Assembly: GCA_937959115.1 (NCBI GenBank)
Contig: CALGAW010000034.1
Coordinates: 1-52,240 of the forward strand
Origin: an uncultured Saprospiraceae bacterium
GTDB lineage: Bacteria > Bacteroidota > Bacteroidia > Chitinophagales > Saprospiraceae
Direction: 5' to 3'
Length of the DNA stretch: 52,240 bases
Below are positions 25,370 to 34,025 of the stretch, piece by piece. How positions within the stretch are numbered: position 1 is the first letter of the stretch; every line of letters begins with the position of its first letter. A program made the position numbers and the translations under genes. The notes under the pieces are model-generated. The model ran no database searches and was not told the DNA's origin. It worked only from the letters and a program-made list of their open reading frames with translations.

Positions 25370-25843
25370 CTAGTTTGAAGGTTGCCCTTGTGTGGCTGTT
25401 TGATAAATCTGTCTAAAAAATATTTTACCATTTGGCGACATCTGAAAAGCGTATTTCGGTTTTTTACTCTTATCACGCATCAAGAAATATCCGCAATCTG
25501 CTTCGTAGTCATAATGGATTCGTAGCTCAGCAATATGATTGCCTTTTGCTTGATAATAGGCTGATCCAATGGCACCTGCGCATCCGAAGTTTTCTACTGG
25601 TTTATCAGACATATAGCTAATATTCCCTCTGACATTACTTTTTTGTTTTACAGAAACACTGAAGGAATAGTCATCAAAAATATAGTCAATGAAATCGCAA
25701 TTTTCTGCTAAGTTTTGGAAAAATTCCATCGGTGGCACTACAATTTGGCTTGCTGGATCTTGAGTCTCTGTTTTTTTATTCGACTTACAACTGGTTGTCA
25801 AAAAAGCAAGTGTTACGACCGCTATTAAAAATTGAATCCGCAT
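25370..25843 (-). CDS. Small lipoprotein, unknown function
   Basis: 157 residues. The N-terminal hydrophobic stretch ends in L-T-T-S-C at residue 19, a lipobox. Residues after 35 look like a compact alpha/beta domain with three cysteines beyond the lipid-bearing one (C49, C88, C117) and a Tyr-rich core (Y-D-Y-E-A-D-C-G-Y-F). I recognise no family. It lies between gldH and infC on the same strand, 50 bases after gldH. A TACTTTTG box about 25 bases before its start may be a promoter. Confidence 0.7.
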   Translation of the reverse strand: MRIQFLIAVVTLAFLTTSCKSNKKTETQDPASQIVVPPMEFFQNLAENCDFIDYIFDDYSFSVSVKQKSNVRGNISYMSDKPVENFGCAGAIGSAYYQAKGNHIAELRIHYDYEADCGYFLMRDKSKKPKYAFQMSPNGKIFFRQIYQTATQGQPSN

Positions 25844-25892
25844 AAAAGATGTTTATTTTTTGACAAAAGTACATAATCCATATCAAATTAAC

Positions 25893-26378
25893 TTAGTTAT
25901 TCCCTTCTTCAATCTCCTTTATTTTTAAAGAAACACTATTTATCCCTGTAAGCGAGTCTTGCCTCATATACTGTTTGAGGGTGAATTTATATGTTCCAAG
26001 TTGATTGAAATATGCCTTTTTTTGAAGATTTATTAAAACATCACAGTTTTGCCGATTGCACTCCCCGTGCCAGTTGCCAGTTGACTCCGCCAAATCAATG
26101 CTCAACCGTTTACCAAGCCGTTTGCCGTTGGGCATTTCTGTATGAACATATACGTAAAGGTTCTGTGTTTTATAATCAACTGAATGATTAAGGTCGAGCA
26201 AAAGCGAATATAGCTGCGTTGAATCCTGTATATCGACTTCAAAATTAAGCGAATCCTGATAACGCCATATCCCGTTTTCGATTTCCCGATCACTTTCAAA
26301 GTAATAGGACTCACCACAGCCAAAAACAAATAGAAGACTCGCTGCAAGAATAGTCAGAATGTGGGGGTGTTTATTGAT
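25893..26378 (-). CDS. gldH: Gliding motility lipoprotein GldH, apparently without a standard start codon
   Basis: A GldH-like frame is open from about 26411 to 25893. It reads N-K-H-P-H-I-L-T-I-L-A-A-S-L-L-F-V-F-G-C-G, a clear lipoprotein signal. The GldH body follows, with D-S-L-N-F-E-V-D-I-Q-D, then N-L-Y-V-Y-V-H-T-E-M-P-N-G-K and G-T-Y-K-F-T-L-K-Q-Y-M-R. GldH is an outer-membrane-associated lipoprotein needed for gliding and T9SS function in flavobacteria. Between the dnaJ stop and the signal peptide I find no ATG, GTG or TTG in this frame. The start used here is ATC at 26378-26376, which gives 161 residues. ATC at 26390 or 26393 and ATT at 26360 are alternatives. A base error turning ATG into ATC is possible. 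dnaJ ends 29 bases upstream. Confidence 0.78.
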   Translation of the reverse strand: MNKHPHILTILAASLLFVFGCGESYYFESDREIENGIWRYQDSLNFEVDIQDSTQLYSLLLDLNHSVDYKTQNLYVYVHTEMPNGKRLGKRLSIDLAESTGNWHGECNRQNCDVLINLQKKAYFNQLGTYKFTLKQYMRQDSLTGINSVSLKIKEIEEGNN

Positions 26379-26407
26379 TGAATGCTCGATGATCTTGGTT
26401 TGATTGG

Positions 26408-27562
26408 TTAGTTAAAATAATCTCGCATTTTATCAAAAAAGCCTTTCTCCGACTTGGATGGATTTGGTATAAAGTTCTTAGAAGTTCGTAGACGTTCTAG
26501 CAAATTCCGTTCTTCTGAGGACAATGTTTTGGGTGTCCAGATGCTCACATGGATCAATTGGTCTCCTTTTCCATATCCTTGAATGGAAGGCAGTCCTTTT
26601 CCTCGAAGGCGGAAGATCTTACCTGCTTGAGTTCCAGGTGGTAGTTTTATCTTTACTCTTCCTTCGATGGTAGGCACTTCCAAATTAGTTCCCAGTGCCG
26701 CATCCGCAAAATTGACATACAATTCGTGAATGAGATTTACGCCATCTCGCTGTAATTCCTCATGTTCTACCTCTTCAATATTAATGAGCAGATCACCTGG
26801 ACGTCCGCCTCGTTTGCCAATATTTCCTTTTCCGCTCATGGATAGCTGCATGCCTTCACTTACGCCAGCAGGGATGTCTATATTGATTGTTTCATCTCCG
26901 TAAATCCGGCCATCTCCTTTACAAGGATTACACTTAGAGGTGATTGTTGTTCCTTGTCCTGAGCAGGAAGGACAAGATACTGTTGTTTGCATTTGTCCTA
27001 GGAAGGTACTAGCTACTTTACGAACATATCCTGAACCGCCACAGGTTCCGCAGGTGGAAACTGATCCTTTATCTTTTGCTCCGCTATTACCACACGTTTT
27101 ACAACCGATGTACTTCTTTACTTTGATCTTTTTATTGACTCCCGCATTGATTTCGTCAAGGGTCAACTTTACTTTTATTCTTAGGTTGTTGCCTCGGTTG
27201 CTTTGTCTTCTTGCGCCGCCACCGCCTCTTGAACCCCCAAACATACTACTAAATGGGCTATCCCCGCCAAAGATGTCACCGAATTGGGAGAAGATATCCT
27301 CCATATTCATGTTATTGCCACTGAATCCTCCTTGACCACCGAGCCCAGCATGCCCAAATCGGTCGTACTTTGCTCGTTTATTGTCGTCACTAAGTACTTC
27401 GTAAGCTTCAGCAGCTTCCTTAAACTTTTCTTCTGCTTTCGGGTCGTCCTCATTTCTGTCAGGATGATATTTCATCGCTGTTTTCCTGTAGGCTTTTTTG
27501 ATTTCTTCTTTTGAAGACCCCTTTGAAACCCCTAATACTTCGTAATAATCTTTTTTTGCCAT
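26408..27562 (-). CDS. dnaJ: Chaperone protein DnaJ
   Basis: 384 residues, full length. The J-domain has the H-P-D motif at 33-35 (Y-H-P-D-R-N). A Gly/Phe-rich linker runs about 75-130. The zinc-binding region (about 155-220) has four C-x-x-C-x-G-like repeats: C-K-T-C, C-G-T-C, C-P-S-C and C-N-P-C. The C-terminal substrate-binding domains follow. It stimulates DnaK ATPase and delivers unfolded proteins. It follows grpE with only two bases between, so the two are co-translated. dnaK is not in the window. Confidence 0.97.
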   Translation of the reverse strand: MAKKDYYEVLGVSKGSSKEEIKKAYRKTAMKYHPDRNEDDPKAEEKFKEAAEAYEVLSDDNKRAKYDRFGHAGLGGQGGFSGNNMNMEDIFSQFGDIFGGDSPFSSMFGGSRGGGGARRQSNRGNNLRIKVKLTLDEINAGVNKKIKVKKYIGCKTCGNSGAKDKGSVSTCGTCGGSGYVRKVASTFLGQMQTTVSCPSCSGQGTTITSKCNPCKGDGRIYGDETINIDIPAGVSEGMQLSMSGKGNIGKRGGRPGDLLINIEEVEHEELQRDGVNLIHELYVNFADAALGTNLEVPTIEGRVKIKLPPGTQAGKIFRLRGKGLPSIQGYGKGDQLIHVSIWTPKTLSSEERNLLERLRTSKNFIPNPSKSEKGFFDKMRDYFN

Positions 27563-27564
27563 AG

Positions 27565-28164
27565 TTATTTACCGATTACCACGCGCGGGTATCGAATTAT
27601 TTTTTCATTCAGATAATATCCTTTCTCAAGCGTGTCAATTATTTTGCCTTTCATGTCTTCGGATGGAGCAGGCACTTCTGTTATTGCTTCATGCATATCC
27701 GGGTTAAACATTTCTCCTGTTGACTCAATTGCTTTAAGTCCTTTTTGACCAAGGATGCCGGTCATTTTGTTAAACACCATCATCACACCTTCGCTTATTG
27801 GCTCAGTGCTCGTATCGTCGTTTGCTGCTTTTATAGCACGTTCAAAGTCATCTAGGATAGGTAGTAGGGCTATAATCGTTTCTCTGTTGGCGGTGCCAAT
27901 CAAGTCCAGTCTTTCTTTACTTGTTCTCCGTCTAAAGTTGTCAAATTCAGCTACTTTTCTGACAAACTTGTCTTTCAGCTCATCTCGTTCTTCTTCTAAC
28001 GTGCTGATTTCTAACTTTAGTGCTTCCGTAGGACTTATCTTCTTCTTTTTGTTTGACTTTTTACTAGCGCTCTTAGCATCTTTTTTTTCAACTGCTTCTT
28101 CCTTTGTCTCAGAAGTTTCTTCTTTACTCATTTTCTCGTAAATTTTGTTGATAAAATTTCTCAT
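27565..28164 (-). CDS. grpE: Nucleotide exchange factor GrpE
   Basis: 199 residues. The N-terminal 40 residues are charged and disordered. A long coiled coil (about 45-100) leads into [11 protein letters not shown]. The compact C-terminal domain has [12 protein letters not shown]-x-M-V-F-N-K and H-E-A-I-T-E-V-P. All are GrpE hallmarks. It releases ADP from DnaK. The ATG at 28131 is an equally good start. A strong promoter lies 50-85 bases upstream, and dnaJ follows directly. Confidence 0.95.
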   Translation of the reverse strand: MRNFINKIYEKMSKEETSETKEEAVEKKDAKSASKKSNKKKKISPTEALKLEISTLEEERDELKDKFVRKVAEFDNFRRRTSKERLDLIGTANRETIIALLPILDDFERAIKAANDDTSTEPISEGVMMVFNKMTGILGQKGLKAIESTGEMFNPDMHEAITEVPAPSEDMKGKIIDTLEKGYYLNEKIIRYPRVVIGK

Positions 28165-28215
28165 TGACTTAAATCAAAGTTTTTGCCAACCCCATCGAAT
28201 AAGTCAATTTGGCAG

Positions 28216-28247
28216 CAAATGTAAAAAACGGATGCAAATATGGCAAA
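28216..28247 (-). promoter_or_regulatory. Promoter of grpE-dnaJ
   Basis: On the minus strand TTTG (28247-28244) is followed after 20 bases by TACATTTG (28223-28216), an excellent Bacteroidota consensus pair. I see no CIRCE inverted repeat, so HrcA control is not indicated. Confidence 0.75.
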
Positions 28248-28622
28248 ATTTCAAGTGAATCTAGAATGATCGGTCAAAACTGTCAGTCTCAATTGGAAAA
28301 TTCTAATGAAGACTTGCAAAACTTTCCTCATATTGTATCTCATACTATCAAAGCTCCTCTGTGAACAATCGTAAACTTTGGGTAATTGTTGAAAAAAGAC
28401 CTTGATAATAGAGCGGTAGAATATGAAAGTGTCAAACTCAAAACTTCCAGCTTTTATGCATCCACCAGTTGCCATATATTCCAATAGTGGTAATACATAA
28501 GATGATAAATTTAGTTGAATCAACAAGGTCAATCTCTTGATGGTTGGAACTTGATTCAATAGCTGAGTCTAAAATGCTATCCTTGTTTATTGAGTAGGAT
28601 TTTGGTTGAAAGTATAATGGAG
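28248..28622. other. Intergenic stretch with no supported gene
   Basis: Between the grpE promoter and the M50 gene there is one 102-codon frame on the minus strand (28251-28559). It has no recognisable family or signal, and it runs into the promoter. I treat the stretch as non-coding. Confidence 0.5.
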
Positions 28623-29807
28623 TTACACTGAATTTTCGCTAAGTTTTTCCTTCATTTGATCAATCAATACTTCAATGCGATCAAAGTCGATTCCTTGCTC
28701 CTTCGCATTCTTGAAGTGCTCTAGTGCTGTGTTATATTCCTTGAGCGCTTCGTAGTAATATCCTAAATGTAAGGACAAAAACGGATTGTCTGGCTGGAGC
28801 TCTCGAGAGCGTTCTATCAAAGGCAACACCTTCTCAAGTTCCCCTTTTCTCAAATACACTAAAGCCAAATTGTTATACGGAAATCCGAACTTCGAATCTT
28901 GCCGAATTGCCATCCGTAAGTCAGATTCTGCGCGCTTGTAGTTTTCCAACATCAAATAAGCATACCCTCTCTTGTTGTAAGCTATTGCATTGTTAAAATT
29001 ATAATAAATGGTTTTATCTAAACATTCGATTGTTTTTGTGTAATTTTTATTTACTAGAAATACAGTAGAAAACAGATCGAAGTCATTAGGTTCCAACTTA
29101 AAGCGTTGATCAATCTCCTCACAACAATGTAAAGCAGACTTGTAGTTTCGTTGATTCAATAGGGATTGAACTAAGCAAAAATAAACGCCTTTATCAGCAT
29201 GCCCAGCGTCTATTGTCTTTCTAAAATTCACGATTGCATTCTGATAATCTCCTTCTTGAAAATAGGTTTGCCCCTTGTGAAATTCGGGTGGATACTTTCT
29301 AAGCTGTATAGCAGTCATCAACTGCTGTCCGTCATTGTACGTCATCGAGCCATCATACATTCGGATGGGTTGACTGAAAGGAATCAAATTGATGAAAAAA
29401 TCCCAGATTGATGAAATGATAAATGCCATTAATACCAGCATCCCAGCATCTGGCAGCTGAAACAATTTGATAAGCAAAATCAATAGCAAACCAAGTAATA
29501 AACTGAACAAAGGACCGCCCAAGATAATTCTAATTATATGGTTAAAAGTCGCAGGTTTTTCGTGTTGACATAAGCCAAAATTCAAATGAAGAGGATTGAA
29601 CTTGAAATAAGCCGTGAGTCGCCCGAATTGAAGGTTTTTGCTTCTATCATCTCCGTAGGAACCAACGTGTATCTTTACATTTCCATCAGTATAAAGTAGG
29701 GCAGGAATCGCATGACCCAATTCATGAAACGTTGTCGTAATAAATCGACAACAAACAACGACTAACAACCAACCCACAATGTAACCAACCGCAATAAGAT
29801 ATTCCAT
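28623..29807 (-). CDS. M50-like membrane metalloprotease fused to TPR repeats
   Basis: 394 residues from the ATG at 29807 (a TTG one codon upstream is also open). The first helix contains H-E-L-G-H (28-32), the zinc motif of M50 intramembrane proteases. More hydrophobic helices span about 85-165, with the run N-L-I-P-F-S-Q-P-I-R and then D-G near 170-185, where M50 enzymes place their third ligand (N-x-x-P and D-G). Residues about 190-385 are five or six TPR units (A-Y-N-K-R-G-Y-A-Y-L, P-Y-N-N-L-A-L-V-Y). The protein probably cuts membrane or membrane-near substrates, with the TPR domain choosing partners in the cytoplasm (inference). It starts only three bases after the gene at 29811 stops. 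Confidence 0.75.
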   Translation of the reverse strand: MEYLIAVGYIVGWLLVVVCCRFITTTFHELGHAIPALLYTDGNVKIHVGSYGDDRSKNLQFGRLTAYFKFNPLHLNFGLCQHEKPATFNHIIRIILGGPLFSLLLGLLLILLIKLFQLPDAGMLVLMAFIISSIWDFFINLIPFSQPIRMYDGSMTYNDGQQLMTAIQLRKYPPEFHKGQTYFQEGDYQNAIVNFRKTIDAGHADKGVYFCLVQSLLNQRNYKSALHCCEEIDQRFKLEPNDFDLFSTVFLVNKNYTKTIECLDKTIYYNFNNAIAYNKRGYAYLMLENYKRAESDLRMAIRQDSKFGFPYNNLALVYLRKGELEKVLPLIERSRELQPDNPFLSLHLGYYYEALKEYNTALEHFKNAKEQGIDFDRIEVLIDQMKEKLSENSV

Positions 29808-29810
29808 CAA

Positions 29811-30818
29811 TTACTGATTTCGCTTTGCTTCGATGACCAGTTCAATTAGTTTTTGAAAGTGGTTGTCAAACGCATGTTCTTTTAATGATGTGAAGTTACT
29901 GAAAGTAAACCCTAAACTATCGGTAGTTGGCATTTTTTTATATTGGTAAGGACCTGAAACACCAACCATCCAGCCCTTTTCTTTCCAATCTGAATGATCG
30001 CTTCGAAATCGCCAAAGATAGAAGGCAACCTTGCCCCAGCCCTTGAACTTAAGCTTGTATACCTTTAGCAGAGCGATGTCATCTGGTGGACGTCCTAACT
30101 CATTCGGGTAGGTTAGCCAATTGATCATCTCGCTTTCTGAAAACGCAGATTGATTCAGATATCTCTTAGGAAATAGCTGCTGTTTTTTCTCCTTTTGCAT
30201 ATAATCATACAAATAGACTCGAGATTCAGGGTCACTAGCGACACTTTCTAACGCCGTACTATTAATTTGTTCACCTCGCCTGATAAGGCTGCAGCTAGCA
30301 AACAGGCGCATTTTCTTGTCCTCGTACATTGTAAGTGCTTCATTTAGCTCAGCAAGGGATGTTTCGTCGTTTAGAAAGCCCATTAAGTCAAGTAGTAGCC
30401 CGATCTGGTATCTGCGCAGTAGATAGTTGTCATCATCCCAAATGGTTTGCTTATAATCGACTGACTGTAGTCTTCTAAGGTCTATTTTTTCGATAGAATA
30501 GGCGTTTACAATTTTCTTTTGAATAGACTCGTTGAAACGAATAACATCATCTGTTCGCATATCAAGCAACAAATGATACAACCCAAAGTTAGGATCGCTG
30601 GAGTTTAAACCATCTAATATTGATTGTTGAATTGCTTTTTCCCTTACCTTAATCTCACTCTTATTAGACTCTATAAATCGGTACATATTTTCAATTGCGT
30701 TTTCCTGCGACTCATAGTCTTCTACACTAAGTAACTCAATTGTTTCATTAAGATCTGGTGCCTGTCCACTGCAAAAGAGGGGGATTAAACCAAGGGTAAG
30801 GATCAGTATTTTGTACAT
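29811..30818 (-). CDS. Exported helical protein, partner of the M50-TPR gene
   Basis: 335 residues. A signal peptide ends near F-C-S-G-Q (about 19). An alternative reading is a lipobox at L-F-C-S with Cys16. The body is helical with HEAT-like periodicity (about 25-215), then a Trp- and Tyr-rich segment with W-K-E-K-G-W-M-V-G-V-S-G-P-Y-Q-Y that looks like a small beta domain. I do not recognise a family. The stop is three bases from the M50 gene start, so the two are translationally coupled and probably work together at the envelope. Confidence 0.7.
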   Translation of the reverse strand: MYKILILTLGLIPLFCSGQAPDLNETIELLSVEDYESQENAIENMYRFIESNKSEIKVREKAIQQSILDGLNSSDPNFGLYHLLLDMRTDDVIRFNESIQKKIVNAYSIEKIDLRRLQSVDYKQTIWDDDNYLLRRYQIGLLLDLMGFLNDETSLAELNEALTMYEDKKMRLFASCSLIRRGEQINSTALESVASDPESRVYLYDYMQKEKKQQLFPKRYLNQSAFSESEMINWLTYPNELGRPPDDIALLKVYKLKFKGWGKVAFYLWRFRSDHSDWKEKGWMVGVSGPYQYKKMPTTDSLGFTFSNFTSLKEHAFDNHFQKLIELVIEAKRNQ

Positions 30819-30863
30819 TGGGGCAATATCAGATAAATCATCTAAAAACGCAAGTTGGGCTTA

Positions 30864-31248
30864 ATGAGTAAATATAAGCACTCGGACATTACGGAAAAGA
30901 TAATTGGGGCTTCATTTGAAGTGCACAAATTTTTGGGAACAGGATTTTAAGAACTAATATATCAGCGTGCCTTAGCATGGGAAATGAAAAATGTGGGATT
31001 AGGTTTTTCTAGAGAGGTTGAAATGGATATTTATTATAAACATTTGTCAGAACCGATTGGTAGCAGAAGGGTAGATTTTGTCATTTAGAATTGTGATTTT
31101 AGAAATCAAAGCAGTCAAACAGCTAGAAGATGTGCACTTGGCTCAGGCTTTAAACTATCTCCGCATATATAATTACGAAACTGGACTGCTAATCAATTTT
31201 GGTAGTAGGTTGTTAGAGTTTAAATGCCTCATTCTTTCTAAAAAGTAA
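30864..31248 (+). pseudogene. Broken GxxExxY protein gene (PD-(D/E)xK superfamily)
   Basis: The frame starts M-S-K-Y-K-H-S-D-I-T-E-K-I-I-G-A-S-F-E-V and continues H-K-F-L-G-T-G-F, which is the family N-terminus. A TAA at 30948-30950 replaces the residue before E-L-I-Y. The frame resumes to R-R-V-D-F-V-I, meets a TAG, then shifts frame to V-I-L-E-I-K-A-V and E-D-V-H-L-A-Q-A-L-N-Y-L, ending at 31248. Two lesions show that it is dead. Intact members are small proteins of unclear role, often in accessory regions, with a nuclease-like D/E-x-K site. The rest of the 549-base gap holds only the DUF763 promoter. Confidence 0.85.
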
Positions 31249-31320
31249 ATACTATTATCCAATAGTAGAAACATATTCAAGAATAATCATGCGAATCATT
31301 TAATTCAATGTAATCAGTGA

Positions 31321-31351
31321 TTGCATTTCTCCTCAAAATCAATTACCTTCG
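31321..31351 (+). promoter_or_regulatory. Candidate promoter of the DUF763 gene
   Basis: TTG at 31321-31323 is followed after 20 bases by TACCTTCG at 31344-31351, one mismatch from TAnnTTTG. The ATG is 17 bases further on. Confidence 0.5.
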
Positions 31352-31367
31352 AAACAAATAGTTTTAA

Positions 31368-32594
31368 ATGAAACAATCAGGTTTTGCAGATTTGCCCCTT
31401 CACTATGGCAGAGTTCCTCCTTGGCTAGCCAAGCGAATGGCGACACTAGGCGGTGCGATTATAGAAGCAATCGCTTTAGAATATGGCAAGAAGGCAGTGT
31501 TAAGTCGTCTGAGCGATCCTGCTTGGTTTCAGTCGCTAGGTTGTGTGCTAGGGATGGACTGGCATTCTTCTGGGATAACGACATCAGTTATGGGAGCATT
31601 AAAAAAATCGATCAATCCTATTTCTAAGGAATTGGGAATTTATATTTGTGGTGGTAGGGGGAAGCATTCAAGGAAAACACCACATGAATTGATGCAAGTA
31701 GCTGAGAAAACAGGGTTGGATGGTCATGCGCTTTCCCGCAGCAGCCGGCTGACCGCTAAAGTAGACAATACGGCAATACAAGACGGGTTTCAGATCTACC
31801 TGCACAATTTTATTTTGACCGATGAAGGTGATTGGACGGTCGTTCAACAGGGAATGAACAAGCACAATGGAATGGCAAGGCGCTATCATTGGCACTCTGA
31901 ACAGTTTGACTCTTACGTGGAAGATCCACATACCTTCATCTATGGTCGACAGCATGCAGCACCCATCTTAAATCTAACGTCTCCTGATTCTAAGCCGACT
32001 AAGAACGGAATATTGGAAATCGCAGAAGAAGGGCCAAAACGACTAATGAAGGAAATTCGCAAAATCATCGTGCTGCCATCCCATCATCAAATAAAGGCGA
32101 AAGATGTAGACATGAAACGGTTGGGAAGTGTGCTAGCGCTTGCTCAGTCCACTGAAGTGAAGGACTTTGAATCCATGCTGTTGCTGAAGGGGCTCGGACC
32201 CCGGACATTACAATCCTTAACACTAGTAAGTGAAGTGATTCATGGAACGCCTAGTCGATTTGATGATCCCGCACGGTTTTCCTTCGCACATGGAGGGAAA
32301 GACGGACATCCCTTTCCTGTACCACTAAAGATTTATGACCGGACGATCAAGACGCTTAAAACGGCTGTCAACAAGGCGAAGCTCGGATATACTGACAAGC
32401 AGGTTGCCATAAAGAATTTACACAAAGCAGCAAAACGGATCGAAGAGCACTTTAAACCAAACAACAATTTTGACGCGTTGATTGAGTATGAGCGTAAGAT
32501 GTCACCTCAGTGGGGAGGAAGAACGGTAATGGATGATGAGCGGGAACGACGGTCAGGAAAGCGGAAGCGGAGTGGACAATTGCGGTTGTTTTAA
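31368..32594 (+). CDS. DUF763 protein
   Basis: 408 residues, the normal length for DUF763. Marks include the opening G-F-A-D-L-P-L-H-Y-G-R-V-P-P-W-L, D-W-H-S-S-G-I-T-T, C-G-G-R-G-K-H-S-R-K-T-P and H-N-F-I-L-T-D-E-G-D-W-T-V-V-Q-Q-G-M, which continues to the R-R-Y-H-W-H core. A helix-hairpin-helix type L-L-L-K-G-L-G-P-R-T-L lies near 270. The family is common in archaea and scattered in bacteria; its role is unknown, and the HhH-like element suggests DNA contact (inference). The C-terminus is highly basic. Its GC seems higher than its neighbours and it follows a dead accessory gene, consistent with acquisition by transfer. Confidence 0.88.
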   Translation: MKQSGFADLPLHYGRVPPWLAKRMATLGGAIIEAIALEYGKKAVLSRLSDPAWFQSLGCVLGMDWHSSGITTSVMGALKKSINPISKELGIYICGGRGKHSRKTPHELMQVAEKTGLDGHALSRSSRLTAKVDNTAIQDGFQIYLHNFILTDEGDWTVVQQGMNKHNGMARRYHWHSEQFDSYVEDPHTFIYGRQHAAPILNLTSPDSKPTKNGILEIAEEGPKRLMKEIRKIIVLPSHHQIKAKDVDMKRLGSVLALAQSTEVKDFESMLLLKGLGPRTLQSLTLVSEVIHGTPSRFDDPARFSFAHGGKDGHPFPVPLKIYDRTIKTLKTAVNKAKLGYTDKQVAIKNLHKAAKRIEEHFKPNNNFDALIEYERKMSPQWGGRTVMDDERERRSGKRKRSGQLRLF

Positions 32595-32606
32595 GGACAA
32601 TGGGAA

Positions 32607-33800
32607 TTAATGCTCACCCTCTAAATCAAACAGGCCTAAGATTTCAGGATCACCACTGGCTTTGGCTAGCTCTAAAACAGATTGACCCTCAAGAGAAAAA
32701 GTGGGATCAGCTCCTTGTGATAAAAACAATGCAATCAGAGGCTTGTTTCCTAGCTCAACGGCCTTGTATAATAGAGATTTTCCAGTACCGTCCACAGCGT
32801 TCAAATTAGCTTCATATTCAAGTAGCAATTGGATAATCACTAGCTCACTTTTGGTGTCAACTGCTAAATGCAATGGAGAATTACCAATTAGAGTATCTAC
32901 AAAATCTGGAAAAGCGCCTTGTTCAAGAAACAACTGCACTACAGTCGGACTGTTCATATACTTGATGCCTGCTTGGAGCGGGGAAAGCTGAATATCGTCA
33001 AACATGAAATTTAGATCTAGTCCTGATTCTACGAGCTGACTGATTTGGGGCATATCATTTTCATACATTGCTTGTAGCAGATTTTCCCGCTGACGAATGT
33101 GTATCGCACCTGCTTTTGTAAGTGAACTGATAAGTAGTGTGTCCTTGTAGCGAGAAGCTAGGTCAAGTGGCGCACCTGCTTCTCCTTGTATAGTGTTTAG
33201 TTTGGCATTATGATCGATTAATGCGGAAACAGCGAGTTGATTTCGATTTTGCACAGCAAAATAAAGTGGTGTGTTCTGATATAGTTGAGTAGAGACGTTT
33301 GGATTTGCCTCATACTCTAAAAGCAATCTTGCTATAATTGCTCTCAGTTCTGGTTTGTCCGTTTCTTCTAGGCACTGTAAAAGTGGGGTGTAATAACTTT
33401 TATTCTGGATGTTTGCATCAGCTCCTTCTTCTAATAACAATCGAGTAAGTAGTTCATTGAGATCGGTTACTGCGTGGTGCAAGGGAGTGTTGTGAAAATC
33501 GTCCTTCGCATTTACATCTGCACCATATTCGATTAACAGTGCTGCAATCCCCGCATTTTTGGAGTAGTGTAAAGCAGTTTGTCCGTCTTCAAGAATATAA
33601 TTTGGATTCATGCCTTCTGAAAGCAAATTGCAAAGCGCAATCGTATCATCTGAAAGCACATAATCAAGAAGAGGGTTCGTATTTGTAACAGTTTCAGTGG
33701 GTGTATACGTATCTGAAGCCTCAAGGAGAGATAACTCCTGAGCAGCAGTAAATGGTAGTAGTAGAATGATGAACCAACCGGTTAAGGAAAAGTGCTTCAT
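32607..33800 (-). CDS. Secreted ankyrin-repeat protein
   Basis: 397 residues. A signal peptide covers about 1-20 (hydrophobic, cleaved near T-A-A-Q). Residues about 45-390 are roughly ten ankyrin repeats: G-Q-T-A-L-H-Y, N-T-P-L-H-H-A-V, T-P-L-L-Q-C-L, N-T-P-L-Y-F-A-V, N-S-P-L-H-L-A-V, K-S-L-L-Y-K-A-V. Ankyrin arrays bind proteins; the partner is unknown and should be periplasmic or surface. No T9SS domain or lipobox is visible. The gene converges with DUF763 with 12 bases between stops. Confidence 0.85.
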   Translation of the reverse strand: MKHFSLTGWFIILLLPFTAAQELSLLEASDTYTPTETVTNTNPLLDYVLSDDTIALCNLLSEGMNPNYILEDGQTALHYSKNAGIAALLIEYGADVNAKDDFHNTPLHHAVTDLNELLTRLLLEEGADANIQNKSYYTPLLQCLEETDKPELRAIIARLLLEYEANPNVSTQLYQNTPLYFAVQNRNQLAVSALIDHNAKLNTIQGEAGAPLDLASRYKDTLLISSLTKAGAIHIRQRENLLQAMYENDMPQISQLVESGLDLNFMFDDIQLSPLQAGIKYMNSPTVVQLFLEQGAFPDFVDTLIGNSPLHLAVDTKSELVIIQLLLEYEANLNAVDGTGKSLLYKAVELGNKPLIALFLSQGADPTFSLEGQSVLELAKASGDPEILGLFDLEGEH

Positions 33801-34025
33801 AAAGAAAATGAGGATAATCTAGGATTAAGACTCAATTTGCTGGTTAAGTAACAAAATTTTATTCTGTTTGCAAAGATCGCACATAGAATCCATATATCCA
33901 AGCATTGCCTAATCAACGTTTTATAAAAGAATATTTTTTTTTGAATCGATCCATAATCAATAGGAAATGCTGCGAATTACATATTATGAATATTTTATGT
34001 ATAATTGCATTCCTAATCAGTCGGG

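Noticed and set aside
26102-26347. 81-codon minus-strand frame overlapping gldH
   Set aside because: It begins at a TTG in another frame. The GldH frame gives a coherent lipoprotein signal and family motifs through the same bases.
28251-28559. 102-codon minus-strand frame between grpE and the M50 gene
   Set aside because: No signal, no family, and it runs into the grpE promoter region.
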